Shown: positions 12,062 to 24,475 of the stretch, in pieces | How positions within the stretch are numbered: position 1 is the first letter of the stretch | Layout: each line of letters opens with the position of its first letter | Source: Agroathelia rolfsii | Taxonomy: Eukaryota > Basidiomycota > Agaricomycetes > Amylocorticiales > Amylocorticiaceae | NCBI GenBank assembly: GCA_018343915.1 | Contig: JABRWF010000001.1 | Span: 4,030,001-4,094,000, forward strand | Direction: 5' to 3' | Length of the DNA stretch: 64,000 nucleotides | The notes under the pieces: generated by a model | Seen by the model: only the letters and a program-made list of their open reading frames with translations | What the model was told of the DNA's origin: nothing | The model's database searches: none | Position numbers and translations under genes: made by a program

Positions 12062-14826
12062 CAAGAGCTTTGATTCTATGGCAGGATTCTTGGTAGTGCC
12101 TGCACGTCATAGAAGTTCAGCGGCAGATCTTTATTACATGTTAACGTTGTAAACATTTTCTGGAGCCCCGCCCTGTGGTTCGAGCATATGGAGAGAGCCT
12201 AAGCGGAGTGCGGAGAAGGTATCGGGGAACATGAGGCCCGCGGAAAGATTTGCACATGCAAGCACTAGTGAGGCACAACTCGGATGAGTGCAACGGACGC
12301 AAGGGTAAAAAATACAGGATATCATCGACTTGCCCCCCAAATTGTACATTCGTTCTTCACGTCGCGCATCCCAGGGATATTGCAGTCCCCACTTCTGTTG
12401 GTGAATATACAGTAGCCAGAGAGTTGAACGACAATCGTCAGCAAGATATGATCATATTGACGCGTAGTCTCTAGGTGTAGTATGTGCTAGATATATAGGG
12501 AGCATAGTTCTATGGAATACGCGGCGCATTCATTCATCCCTTCCTTCCTGACTTCGGTTAGCTATAGGTATTCGCACGTCGGCTTATTCCGATTACTTTT
12601 AGTCCATGTTCGAATTCAGGGTATATGATTTATGGAAGCTGATTGGGTTAGAATCGTCTTTGGCAAAGGTGCCTGCCAATCGTATGTGACTGAAAACGCT
12701 AAGTGTACGCCGGCCAGACATCGGCCGGCCAGGGACAGTTAGATCACTTAGGCGTATCGTCCTTTTTTAAAACATAGTAGGGTAGAAGAAGCGCTGGTAT
12801 TAGACGAAGGGCTGCACTGGGTAGATGAAAATGTATATTTTCAGCGTGTACGTAGCTAGTTCTTGTCCTTTTCTTTCGCGGCCGCATGCTGCATACGCAA
12901 CTGAAAAGGGTCGGGGAGGGTAGAAATCGAAAAAAAGAAAAATGCCGGAAGCGAAAATGGTATGAATAATTCAGTCGCAGAAAAAGCAAGCACAAGACTC
13001 AGAAATTAAGAGATATCGTACAGGGATAATGCGAGGCTCAAGAATGTAGCGCGGTATGTGGCAACATTAGATAGTCTAGCAAGAAGCCACAGTCTATAGG
13101 TGCGAGCCTGCATCCAGCATGTCGTGGCACTGGGGACAAATTTCACTAGCCATCTGAGCTTGCTCCAAGTTGAAAGTCTTGCAATCGAAAGGCCGGATAA
13201 AACCGACATCGCCCGTCAATGGTGCCTGCGTTTTGAGGCGACGATAATAGGACAAGTCTCGATCATTCACTGCAGGTGCAGGGTCAACGCAGAGCGCAAG
13301 ACGCAGAACATCGGCCCTTCACGGACTGATAGGGATGCTGTGGCGAGGAAAGTAGGTGTAACGGGAAGAGTAGCCACAGGTCCATTGTGTGGTTTTGTTT
13401 ACATATCCGTGGACTTTACCACCCGGCTTCTGATATCTACCAATAATATTTACTCGCGAAGAATTTTCGCTACTGGAAGCGCGTAACTTGAGGAGCATGC
13501 AGACCGCGTATTTGGCAAGAACTCGTAATCAAGAGGCCGTCCACAGTGTCACGAGGGGCGAATGCGGGGGATTTTGATATGGACCGTTGATCATTTAACG
13601 AATTCTGTCTGAGTTCGTGATGCTACAAGACGTGTGCTGTACTAGCAGCACGATCATCATATAGATAAATCCCGCAAACTCCCGAAAAACATGAGTTGTT
13701 TGCCAGTGGACTAGTTCGTGAGCGACGGATGTTCTGTAAGCTTCGGCCGTCTAGGATTAGCGACGTTTAGCCATGCTAACGGTCAACCCTTCACAAAGAA
13801 GTGCTAGAAGATAAAGAAGTTTGGCTTGTGCGTCACAAACGGAACAAATCAAAAAGGGTGGCATGGCAGAGCTCAAAAGTAATTGTCACAATTTTGCAAT
13901 GCTATCAATCCTGCTGCTGCATTTGATGTGCACACCCTGTTGTAATAAACCCGCGGTGGAGGTACGTAAAATTGCAAAATGGACAGTGGCCGCGAATGCC
14001 GTTCGATTCAGTTGAGCTGGTGATTGAATGAAGTAATACGGGTAGTTATATAGATAATAACATCGGTAGCCTCATAATCAGTATTTTTTTTCTTCTATCG
14101 GTCAGCCACAAGCCCGTGAACAACCAGACGCATGTAGTCTTTGAAAGTTGTCACGAAAAATCGTGAAAATCAAGAGAAATTTGCATGGTTGAGACATGCA
14201 GCAGGTGGTCCCGCCTCACTAGCAAAAGAGTATGCTAAAGGCATGAGAGAATGATCAACGAATTCTTCGTGTATTTTTCGCGAGGGTAAAGGGGCCGTGA
14301 TGAGTTGACGAAGCAGCCCTTGGTCGCGCGGTCGGACGAAAGCAGTAAGTCCGGCGCCGCCCTATGGCTTTTAATGGTAAGTCCGGGATGCGTAAAGCGG
14401 CAAGCGAACGTTCAAAGTATCGCCCGGGCCTTTCTCTCGTACTACCACCATCTCTTTCCGTGCGTCCTTACTCAATCCTGGAGACTCGTAAAAGGTGTCT
14501 GCTGAGGTCGGCCAACGTCTTCGTACTCCCCTTCCCCCCTTTTCCACTCGTGCTTGTCGCCTAGTGTGCTTATGCAGATTGCCTCCTCTAGCATCTCATC
14601 CCAAGTGTACCAATAGTCCTTTCTAGAATAGGACTCAAAAATCCGCTCTGTTGGTGTGTACATGCACTTTTAACGCGCCGGCGATGAAGTCTAGGCAGGT
14701 CTGCTCACCGTATACAAACAGGACCATTTTTGTGCAAATACTTTTTCACTTTCCCCACCGTGTTTCTTCTTCCTCGGTTACCTTGCTTGTCGTCTTTAAT
14801 TCATCTTTTCGGAGCGGCGTATTAAC

Positions 14827-17800
14827 ATGAATACCACCTCGGACAATACTATTTCGCCTACTGATAATCACTCCCCCTCTGGTGAGAGAAAGCAGAGTCC
14901 CCCCGCATTTTTGGACCTTGCCGACTCAGTGAGCAAAATCTATTCGATGGTTGAAATCCCGTTTTCATTGCTGACAAAATGACCCATAGGCCGCGAGATT
15001 GGGTACTAATATGCCGGATATGTCTGCTGTAAGTCTTCCACGTCACGCCATTCCTTTTGAGCTGCAATGTTCAAAATGGCTCACAGCGCGTCGAACTCAA
15101 GCGCATGGAACACGAACGACAGCGTCTCCTTCAACGCAAGTTGTTTGAGGACCAGATGCGTGCTTTGGAGCAGCAACAGGCCCAGGAGCTGCTCAGCATC
15201 CCTTACGAGTCAGGGGTCCAGCAGTTTGCCGCATCAGCTCCTACAACACCTCCGCGACTCAATGCTGTCCTGGGGGGTGGTGCCGAGACCCCGTCTGCGT
15301 TGAGGTCCAGCTTCATCGGCACAAATGTGTACACAGTCGACCCTGACAAGCTATCTGAGGCAGTGGATACTGCGGCTGCTACTGGCAGCGACAAACGCAA
15401 ATCTGTCACGTATGCGCCCTCTGTCACGCACTCGCCTGAGCTTGCCCAACACTCCGGCCTTGGTGCTGGCCTCAACAGCTTCGCTAGGACGGCTGGCGCT
15501 AAGAGCATGCCCGCTAGCAGACGCACATCTGCCAGTAGTCATGACGAAGAGCTTGCGGCGCATCTCGAAAATTTGGCGCTTGTGGGTGAGAAGCAACAGT
15601 CCGGCTCTCCTATCCCCCCCGGGGTAGCTTCTAAGAGGAACTCCCGCATCGGTGACGAAGATGCTCTACGCTATGGTACTTCCTTCAACGTCATGATGTT
15701 TGATCAGGCCTTGGATCAGGAAATGCAAAGTGCGTTCTATCACATTATGGCTATACACTGCTAGAATGCTTATGGTTCCGCGATACAGCCGCCATGAGGA
15801 ATCTTCCGACATCTGATGACGACAAGTATGCTAACAACTCGTACTTGAAGAAGGTAATTATCCTTAAGGCTCCCTATGAATCGTCTCCTGCCTGTCTAAT
15901 TGTGTTCTCAATTAGACTTCTTCCGCGGCCTTGGACCTTGCTAACGTATCACAGGCGTCTTCGCGTTCGTCTATTTCTGCTCGCGGTGAGAAGGCATCCG
16001 AATGGCCCTCCTTCCCTGCAGGCGCTCGTCGTATCGATGCACTCGGTTCTCGTATGGAGCCGCGTCGGAATGTTACGAACCCGACCCTCGGTATCGCCGC
16101 CGCTCTCAATGATGTCACGAATGGCAACCTTGCTGGTACTGTGTCAGCATCTGGTACACCGCAGATTCCACAGCTGTCTCGACGTGGATCCCCTATTGGC
16201 GTCCTTGATGCGCTCACCCGTTCCGTCCCTGCAACTCCCCTTGGTCTCAACGGCGGTCCCTCCCCGACTCATTTACTAAACGTGCCCGGTACTCCTGGCG
16301 AAGTTTCCGCTTTGAGTCGTGGTCTTGGTTCTGCGGATGGACCCTTGAGCAATCTTGAGATTCAATCATCTCTGTCAAGGCTGCCTACCGGTCAGTTCGA
16401 GTCGGCCCAGATTGCCTACAGCAGCAGCACCGCCAACTTGGACGAGACGCTGCAGCAGTACGGTGCTGAGCCTACTTACGATACTGATGGTGTGCGTGGG
16501 TCCACTGCGTTATATCACCACAACGGCACTCGCTACGGCCTTGGGCTTCCTGCCAAGCAGAACGGTGTTGATAAAATCAATGGTGCGGCCGTTGGAAAGA
16601 ACAAGCGAGGTGACATGGATCGTGAGTGTAAGTTCTACTGTGGAATATTTGTTAAATTGGAGCTGAACAATGGTGGCCATTCCAGTTAACAGATTCGCTG
16701 GTACGCGCCTCGAGGACCTCCAAGGCGATATTCCGGCTCTATGCAAGGATCAGCACGGCTGCCGTTATTTGCAGAAGAAATTGGAGGAGGGTGTCCCTGA
16801 GCACCGTGACATGATCTTCCGCGAGACCTTCAGTCACTTTGCGGACTTGATGACGGACCCATTCGGCAACTACCTATGCCAGAAGTTATTGGAATACTCC
16901 ACTGACGACCAGCGCAACCTCATCTGCGAGTCTGTTGCTCAGGACTTGGTCAACATTTCGCTTAACATGCATGGTACGCGTGCTGTGCAGAAGATGATTG
17001 ACTTCCTTTCCACCCGTCGTCAGGTATGTGGAGCGATTTCTTGTCGATGGTCTTCCTTTTCCACCGTGAAGACGGTGTTTATTCGCCTTATTGGTTAAGG
17101 TTTGGGGCTAACATTTCTTGTTATTATTAGATTACGTCTATCATCCTAGCTCTTAGCTTGCATGTCGTCGTGCTTATCAAGGACCTTAACGGCAATCACG
17201 TCATTCAGAAGTGCCTGAACAAGTTGGCCCCTGAGGATAACCAGGTAAGTTGCAGCTCTATTTTCATCGTTTAAGTTAACTATCTACTTACACGAGCTCC
17301 GCCTAGTTCATCTACAACGCTGTTGCCGCCAACTGTGTGGAAGTCGCTACTCACCGTCACGGCTGTTGCGTCCTTCAGAGGTGCATTGACCATGCCTCCG
17401 ACCACCAGCGCATTCAGCTCGTCAACGAGATCACTTACAATGCATTGACCCTAGTCCAAGATCCTTATGGCAACTACGTATGTAGCTTTCCTATGCATTC
17501 CTGCTCATGACCTGACTTATCCTTTCCAGGTTGTTCAATATGTGTTGGATTTGAACGATAGTCGCTTCAGCGATGCTGTCATTCGCCAATTCACTGGCAA
17601 CGTATGCGCTCTCTCGGTTCAAAAGTTTAGTTCCAATGTCATTGAGAAGTGCATTCGCGTTGCCGAGCATCACACTCGCAAGTTGCTCATCGATGAACTT
17701 CTTAACCGTTCTCGTTTGGAGAAGCTTCTTCGCGACTCCTACGGCAACTACTGTGTCCAGGTTCGTCGGTTCAATGCGTTTAGTATACGAAGCAAGTATT

Positions 17801-18361
17801 GATGATTTTTCTTAGACCGCTCTTGATTATGCCGAGCCTAACCAGCGTGCCCTTCTCGTCGACGGCATTCGTCCCGTTTTGCCCTTGATCCGCAATACTC
17901 CCTACGGCAAGCGTATTCAGAACAAGCTGCAGCGTGAACAGAATGATCAATTCAGTACCACGGCTGGTTACCACGGCCAGGCTGCACTTCTGAACTCCTA
18001 TGGCGGACAACAAGGCTTGGGTGGTGTTCAAGGTAATGGTCGTCACGCTTCACAGAACCTGCACCATTCCAATCCTCTCCTTGATGTCTACGGTGGTGCT
18101 GGCGTTTACGGCCTACAAGGATCTTTCAACGGTTCTCATATTGGTCCTCAGCTTCATGGCCTCCAGACGCAGTCCATCGATCCTTACGTCCTTCAAGGGA
18201 ACTCCAGCCACCACCGTTTGTCGCCATCTCACTCTCAAAGTAGCCACGGTTACTCCGCTGGGTCGAACTTTTCTGGCGTCAACCCCTACAACGCCGGCCT
18301 GACAACGGCAGCTGTAGGAAACCCTTACCAGAGGAATTCCTTTGGTGCCTACGGCATGTAA
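14827..18361 (+). CDS. Pumilio/PUF-family RNA-binding protein, Puf4-like
   Basis: Exons: 14827-14928, 14990-15028, 15087-15729, 15765-15853, 15916-16627, 16686-17023, 17131-17244, 17307-17477, 17530-17760, 17816-18361; 994 aa. The N-terminal half is disordered except for a basic coiled stretch (RVELKRMEHERQRLLQRK, exon 3). Residues ~529-850 hold eight PUF repeats with these core tripeptides in order: CRxxQ, NYxxQ, TRxxQ, NHxxQ, CCxxQ, NYxxQ, SNxxE and NYxxQ. SNxxE in repeat 7 reads G and TRxxQ in repeat 3 reads A in the known code, as expected for a TGTA-core binder. The terminal RNTPYGKRI segment resembles yeast Puf4. The protein should bind 3' UTRs and control mRNA decay or translation in the cytoplasm. 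The C-terminal ~145 residues are Gln/Gly/Ser/His-rich. The donor after 17760 is GTTCGT, slightly off consensus. Confidence 0.93.
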
Positions 18362-19256
18362 GCACCTCAATGCAAGGGTTGTTCAAAATGGTTGCCGCTT
18401 TGACCCCCTCCCGTCTATGCTGCTCCTGTCCGCTCGTTTCGTCAACCTTAGCTACAATATGAACTCTCCCGCATGGCCCATATACCTCCTTTTAATCCAC
18501 GGCTGGAAGTCGCACACCCAGCCGTGTATCTGTGTTTACTATGAATGCTCTTCATCCGGTTCGCAGCCGACATCGTACTCTACTTCATCCGCACTCAATT
18601 GTATTCCTCCCCGCATGCTTTTATTTGGTCCTTGTGGCCGAAATCAGACCCTATTACTATCTCTGCATTATCGCTTTACTTTTTTTTTGCTTTCTGGCTC
18701 GTTTTCTTTTTTTCGCAACCCACATTTGTATATGTAGTCATTCCCGACTCACTTTTGCACATGCCGTACAATTTGGTTGTCTGTTTCATATTATTACCCC
18801 TCTCTCCTATAAGCAGCGGCATCTACGTACTCGCCGTTGGTTTGTACTTATTGCTCAATCCCATGGTCCTCTTTAGTAATACTTTCCGTTTTATTATAGT
18901 GACTGACGTAGGGCTCGGCGTTTCTTTTGCCTTATCTTTTTCATCCTTTATACACACCCTACATATAACATAACATACATCATGGATTTGTTTCGAAATA
19001 TAGAAAGTTGTCATTTAGTGTCTGTGAATGGTCGGCAGGAACGGCAAATTAGATCGGCGCTGGAACTTTATCTCTCAACAGTTCTTACATAATCAAGGAC
19101 TCTGCATCCGGTGGTCGTAGTGAGCATTTCCAAAGTCGTCCCAGCCGTCGCTCTCCAGCCTCTCGCGCAAGGTGCCTAAAAGCAATGCTCTCTGATGTGT
19201 GCAATATGCCTGAAATACGATATCGTGAAATTTAGAAACCGTCCTAATCTTCAAAA
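18362..19256. other. 3' flank of the PUF gene and promoter of RPS29
   Basis: T-rich sequence with no coding signal. It should contain the PUF 3' UTR and the ribosomal protein promoter. Confidence 0.4.
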
Positions 19257-19577
19257 ATGACTCACGACTCTGTCTGGTTCTCTCGTCCTCGTAAATACGG
19301 CAAGGGTAGCCGTCAATGGTGAATCATCTTGCCTCACTTAACCTAGAGTGGATCCATTGCGATTGAAGTAAAGGTCCTAACGAGATTCTGGTTCTGTCTA
19401 GCCGCCACTGCGCTCACCAGGCTGGTCTCATCCGCAAGTACGGCCTTGACCTCTGCCGTCAATGCTTCCGCGAGATGTCCTCTGCTATCGGTTTCGTCAA
19501 GGTGCGTTTTCATATGTCCTCTGGATGTGCTCTCAGAATGTCTGATTTATGTCTGACTAATATCATAGAACCGGTAA
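19257..19577 (+). CDS. RPS29: 40S ribosomal protein S29 (uS14)
   Basis: Exons: 19257-19318, 19402-19501, 19569-19577; 56 aa, exactly the family length. The protein starts [20 protein letters not shown] and carries the zinc-binding pairs C21xxC24 and C39xxC42. It ends FVKNR. The last exon encodes only Asn-Arg-stop (9 nt), so a simple ORF scan misses the true C-terminus. It is a component of the small ribosomal subunit head. The gene is on the plus strand after the PUF gene. Confidence 0.97.
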
Positions 19578-20059
19578 AAAAATGTATTCTCCTCTCCCTG
19601 TTTGACTCTTTTTTCTATGTTTTTTTTTTCGCCATTACCTTGCCTCCTATCACGTCGATATAGCATGTCACATTGTTATGCATCTCTATGATATATTCGA
19701 CTCAGAACAGAACACATTCATAATGGCCTGATGGACCCCGAGACTGAACGCACTGTCGATTTTGGAAGATGCCAGATCTGTTCAAAATACCAACAATACC
19801 GAAACACTTGGCTCGGCATCGATCGCTCATTGCCTTCGAGAGATTTTGCTCGCTAATGGAATTATAACACCCCTCGCATCAGGTCTTGGATCCGTAATTC
19901 CCATTACCAAAGTTTATCATGTATATTCGGAGTGGCTTAGACTTCTGTCTGCTATGCATGTCAGAAAACCACTAACTCTATACGTGCAACGGACACGAGC
20001 CAATAGAGACTGTACTCGGTGCCACTCTGAACGTTCATTGAAATTTCTCTCAATTTTCT

Positions 20060-20801
20060 TTATACGGCTACGCCGCCTATCCCACTTATTGCATTGCCGA
20101 TAGCTGCTCTGGCTGCTGCACCATCTGCAGCAGCTCGTAACCCTATCGCCCGCCTTTCTACTATAAGAAGCGAGGCAATGATATGATCGCGGATGTATTG
20201 TACATTAGGTGTCACGGACAGATATGCACCCTGCGTCCAGACTTGTCCGCCCGTAAAGCGTTTACGCGAAGGTTGAAAAGTGGCTACAGGCGTAGCGCTA
20301 TTTTGTTCGAATAGCTGTGCGAGCAGATGGTTCAACAAGAAAACGAACGCGGTTTTGCAATGACATTACCTGAACGTGGATCATTTTGGATAACCTCCAT
20401 TTGAATGTTTCCCCGTTTACTTCCAATGTCGCTGGGCTAGAGAAATACAGAATCAACGACTTATCTAGTGATGTGAATCGAGAACACACTGACAATTGAT
20501 TACCTATGAGGCCCAGCCCTGTCTTGAGCCACTTGATACAGGAGATCGACGGTTCATTTCCAAAGGATATACGATCCGGCGATAATGGTTTATGGGTTAT
20601 TGTAGCGACTATGCTTCCATCGGACCTATAAATAATCGTTTCGCGTTCCTGTTCGTCTGATTTGATTATGTACAGAGGTGAGCGACTAGGGTCTCCTTGT
20701 CTGGTTATGACTGTATTCCACATGCTATTGCGCTCAAATAAGAGCACCTCGTCATTGCTGTTGGGTTGTGCAGGATCGACGAGTGTGATTTGAGAGTCCA
20801 T
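20060..20801 (-). CDS. DUF6593-family protein, paralogue A
   Basis: Minus-strand exons: 20801-20494, 20436-20370, 20314-20060; 209 aa. It begins MDSQITLVDP and contains PLYIIKSDEQ, TIIYRSDGSIVATI, PDRISFG, EVNGETFKWRL and ATFQPSRKRF. This is the order seen in the DUF6593 family, which is largely restricted to Agaricomycetes and has unknown function. The first intron uses GTCAGT inside an open frame. I chose this donor because it gives NQFPATLEVNG, which aligns with the same junction in paralogue C; a GTAATC donor a little upstream is the alternative. Exon 2 is 67 nt, as in the other two copies. No signal peptide or membrane segment is seen. Confidence 0.8.
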
Positions 20802-21517
20802 AGCATCAAGGTATCGTTCCTCTATTCATATGTTGCTTGGTTCTTATACTTCACTTTTCCGCAGTCGTACAGCCTTCATTCACTGAGACCGGTGACTAAC
20901 GCCATAAGATCCAGCGGTAATGGGAGCTTCTTCCTGCTAGGAATTTCAGGCACGAAAAATTCAAGATAGATGTTGTGTTCAGTATTTAGAAGATCCGTGA
21001 CCATCCGTTGATGAAGCAGATCGATTTATGTGTTTGGTCTCGAAGCGCATATACTCGGAAGTTGGTTGGTGACGAGTTTCCAGCTGCCATGTCGCTTAGT
21101 TTTACTTGAGAAATGAAACAGCATTATGACCTCCATGGCATGGCAAACCCGGTCCGAATCCTACACCACCATCACGCTGAATCCGGTCATTTAGGGGCCA
21201 TATGATTGCTGCGAATGATGCACATGTGTAATTCATTTCCGGGTAATGAATGAAGTCGTCAACGGGTTTGATGATGGATAACAACAGATTAATATTTGGG
21301 GATACTAAATTACTTGAATCCGTGTGTGATGCAATCCTCACATCTATCCGGACTTTGTTTATGTGATCAATATGCTAAAAATTAAATATACAAGCCTACT
21401 CTTCTGTTGTACACCTGCAGATATCCCGACGGAACTGAGAAGAAATATATAAAACAATAAATACCCCAAGCCAGCTAGCTCTTCAACGAAGCTGATGCAA
21501 GAGAGCTGGACAATCAT
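20802..21517. other. Spacer between DUF6593 paralogues A and B
   Basis: No coding signal beyond short frames. The right half of the spacer is the 3' flank of paralogue B and the left half is the promoter of paralogue A. Confidence 0.4.
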
Positions 21518-22277
21518 TCACGCGCAAGCTGTGCGTAATTCCTGCCTTTCCTTTTCTGCGTCGATTGCGGCGAAGAGGCAGCTATACGACATAGCCCTTG
21601 CCCTTCCCCGGACCTTCTGCGCACGTGGGTAGACCGCCAGCAATGATGTGATCACCATATCACGCATAGCCTCTGCTTGTGGGCGCAGGATAAGGCAAGC
21701 GGGCGACGTCTTCAACTCGTCTCCTGAGATCCGATGTGTAGCCGGTTTGAACGTAGCGATGGCGTTTTCTTCTCGGAGTTCGTCGATGAACAGCTGTGCA
21801 AATGTCAAATATGAGATGGAATACGTTGTCTTTCGATGGAAAGAGCTCACCTGTAGTTCGTTGTTATCATTCAGAGTCCAAAGATAGGTGTCCCCGCATG
21901 ATCCAAATGCTAATGGCCTGTTCATAACATATGTCTTGTCAGCATCACAAAATCACTACATATGAAACCGCAGTGTACATTATTTGTCCCATCTTTCCTG
22001 CAGAGCGTAGCCATTTGTTCATTCTCATTGATGCCTCGTTTCCAAAGGCAATGCGATCGGGTAGCACAGTGTTGAGAGTCAAGGATGCGACAACACTACG
22101 GTCCTCCCGACGCAAGATAGTGCAGTTTTTAGCAATCTCCGTCTGCAAGTTGTATACTGGCATGGATGGACCGGAGTTTTGCAGATAGACGGGACCGCTC
22201 TTTAGATCATTGTGTTCGAAAATATAGACGGAATCTTCAATCGGGAGAGGATCGATGAGTGTGATCTGAGAGTCCAT
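21518..22277 (-). CDS. DUF6593-family protein, paralogue B
   Basis: Minus-strand exons: 22277-21979, 21917-21851, 21793-21518; 213 aa. The start MDSQITLIDP matches paralogues A and C, and in-frame upstream codons are excluded because the other copies start here. The conserved stretches are MPVYNLQTEI, CTILRREDRSVVASL, PDRIAFGNEA, DTYLWTLNDNNELQ and ATFKPATHRI. Splicing by GTACAC then GTGAGC keeps the 67-nt second exon and the same intron phases as A and C. A TATA-like AT run lies at 22362-22372. It lies head-to-tail with paralogue A, 716 bp away, which suggests tandem duplication. Function unknown. Confidence 0.82.
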
Positions 22278-23305
22278 GTTGGCTGTTGCAGAGAAAGGGG
22301 GAGGAGACTTGGAGGAGGTGCGAGGCTGAGTGCGTCGTAACAATACGTGTATGCGGGACTGATATATATATAGGTGTGTAAGATTACTTCTGCACAGAGG
22401 AAGTGGTTGCTTCATCAGTATGCATCAATCATCAAATATTTCCCTTGTGGCGCCAGGGAAAAGCTATGTTTCAGTGGCCGATGATCACCCTGTGTTCGAC
22501 GAACAATGGACGCATTCCGGCTAGAAGTTGCCTTCTTATGGAAAGTCAAAAGCCGCAATGTTCCAAAACGAGCATAGCCCTGGAAATACCGAGCGACTTA
22601 CCGGCAGTATGAACTCGAGACTTTGTCTTTTGGTAGCCAACGAAATATGAAGCGTGCGTGTGGTACAACCATTGAACGCATTCGGTTGCCCGTGTATCTC
22701 GCAAGACCCGGAAATAGTAATTGACTTAATTAGTTTTGGGTCTCTTCTCGCAATTCACCACGGTATCATGCATATATCACACATCACGATCAGCATCATG
22801 ATCACATTCATATTACTGGTGAACGAAATGATACATGATGATTTAGCTAATGTTCTTTTATCAATGAAGGGGGATGTCGTGTGCTAATGTTGTGACTATA
22901 CTACAGCGTCCGACGACTTGCGTTTGCTTGGTATTCAGGCGCTGTTTAGATGTTAGTGCATACAAACCCACATTCCTTCCGGTTTTGTCTCATTGTTAAA
23001 TTAGGTTCAAGTTGCAAGCTACATGTACCCTGAGTCAATGGCTGCGGCTTGTGTATGTTATGGTGTTTCGGGTCATAGCAACCGGAGGCCCTGACTTGAG
23101 CTTGCTAAACGAATGAATTGGCCAACACCAACAACGACGTTGACGACGGCGGCGGCGTTCAAAGTTGCTAATGTCTTAGACTAGGATTGTAGACCATGGT
23201 AGGACAAACTGAGTATAGACCCTAATTTTGAATGGCTCTTGGAGGATTGAGCGTACAGGCGGCGGCCACTCACTGGCAGTGCGCATCTAGTCAAGACCTT
23301 TGACC

Positions 23306-23346
<41 letters not shown>
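23306..23346. repeat. T24-A17 homopolymer palindrome
   Basis: Twenty-four T followed directly by seventeen A, a perfect 17-bp AT palindrome without a loop. Confidence 0.9.
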
Positions 23347-24368
23347 TCGTGATCGGATGCATGCAGGAAAACGTCTACTGCTACAGGTACGGCATGCCTG
23401 TATACGAGGATCATGATACTGTGTCAGTCGTTCTGACGTGGGGAGATGTGAAGAGAGAGACCGTTGGTAGCGAAAGCTCTATGATTTACTGAGAGCATAA
23501 TTAAACATACCCTGACTTGGACGCCGACTACTCCGACAGGCCCTATACGTATATGCTAACCGATATGATATGCCGTTGTGCTCACTACCAGTGGGAGCAC
23601 ACCTTGTCAGATGTCACTGTCTCAATGTAAATATAGACAATGATGTTAATGAGTGTGTTGATGTGACGGTGACCGCTGTACTAGTACTACCAGTAGTTCT
23701 ACATAGCTCTGTACATGCACAAACTCAGGGCGGAGCTGTACTTTGGTTACCTTGGCTCTTGACATCCAACTTAAATCTGCATACACATATTGGCATTCTA
23801 AAACGTCAATAGAGGCTCCAAGTGCTGTGCTTATTTTTGTCCAATGCAGCTTCAATATCAGTCACCAACTCAGTTGACCGGAAATGTGCTATCTGTGACG
23901 AGCTGAGGCTCCTGAAACCATTGGTTCTGCTGCTGACTCGGAATGTTGATGGCGGGATAGTACTGTGACTCACTTACCACAGCAAATGCTTTGATCAATA
24001 TGCTGGCGTAGCGGGCTATTCGTCATACTACGCCGTCTGTCCAAGGGCGATGCACACCATTGATCACGTTGATTAAAACTAAATCAAGAGTCTGGAGATT
24101 TTTCCTGTCAACTCATGCATCGTTGTCGTTGTCCTGTAAAATAACACCATAGATATATGGCTCAATAACTCGCAGTGCCACAGGACAGCGTCCGGCTCTC
24201 ACTTGTAACGTCCAGTTATTGTCTAATGATCAAAGTGTGATCGGCCCTCCAACAAAAATGTTTCCTGTGATACAAAACACTACAGCCTCTTTCACGCTCT
24301 CACATGTCTGAGAAAGCCATGCAATCCTATGTCGTACGGTGGATAAGTATGTTGTACCTATGGTGGAG

Positions 24369-24376
24369 TATATAAG
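24369..24376 (+). promoter_or_regulatory. TATA box of the repeat precursor gene
   Basis: TATATAAG lies 107 bp upstream of the ATG at 24476, a strong core promoter suited to a highly inducible secreted product. Confidence 0.55.
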
Positions 24377-24475
24377 AGCTTCGAAGGATTGCAGAGGGAA
24401 CGCATCCTACACATTCTACACATACATCACTGCGCCCTCTTTAAAACAGTCTTAATTCAAAACATCAGCTTCAAT

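Larger units (their letters stand above)
9315..14826. other. Gene-poor stretch, 5.5 kb
   Basis: No supportable gene. The left part (9315-10100) is the T-rich 3' flank of the P450, with CT, TTC and TCCA microsatellites. The rest is moderately AT-rich unique-looking sequence with short frames only. The longest is 178 codons on the minus strand at 10452-10988, with no recognisable family or splice context. An A37 tract lies at 12022. No tRNA, transposase or LTR pair was recognised. Confidence 0.4.
22278..24475. other. Intergenic region with T24/A17 palindrome
   Basis: No supportable gene in about 2.2 kb. It contains the promoter of DUF6593 paralogue B at the left end and of the repeat precursor at the right end (TATA at 24369). 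Confidence 0.4.

Noticed and set aside
19762..20103. 113-codon plus-strand frame
   Set aside because: Overlaps the 3' end of DUF6593 paralogue A on the other strand and has no similarity of its own.
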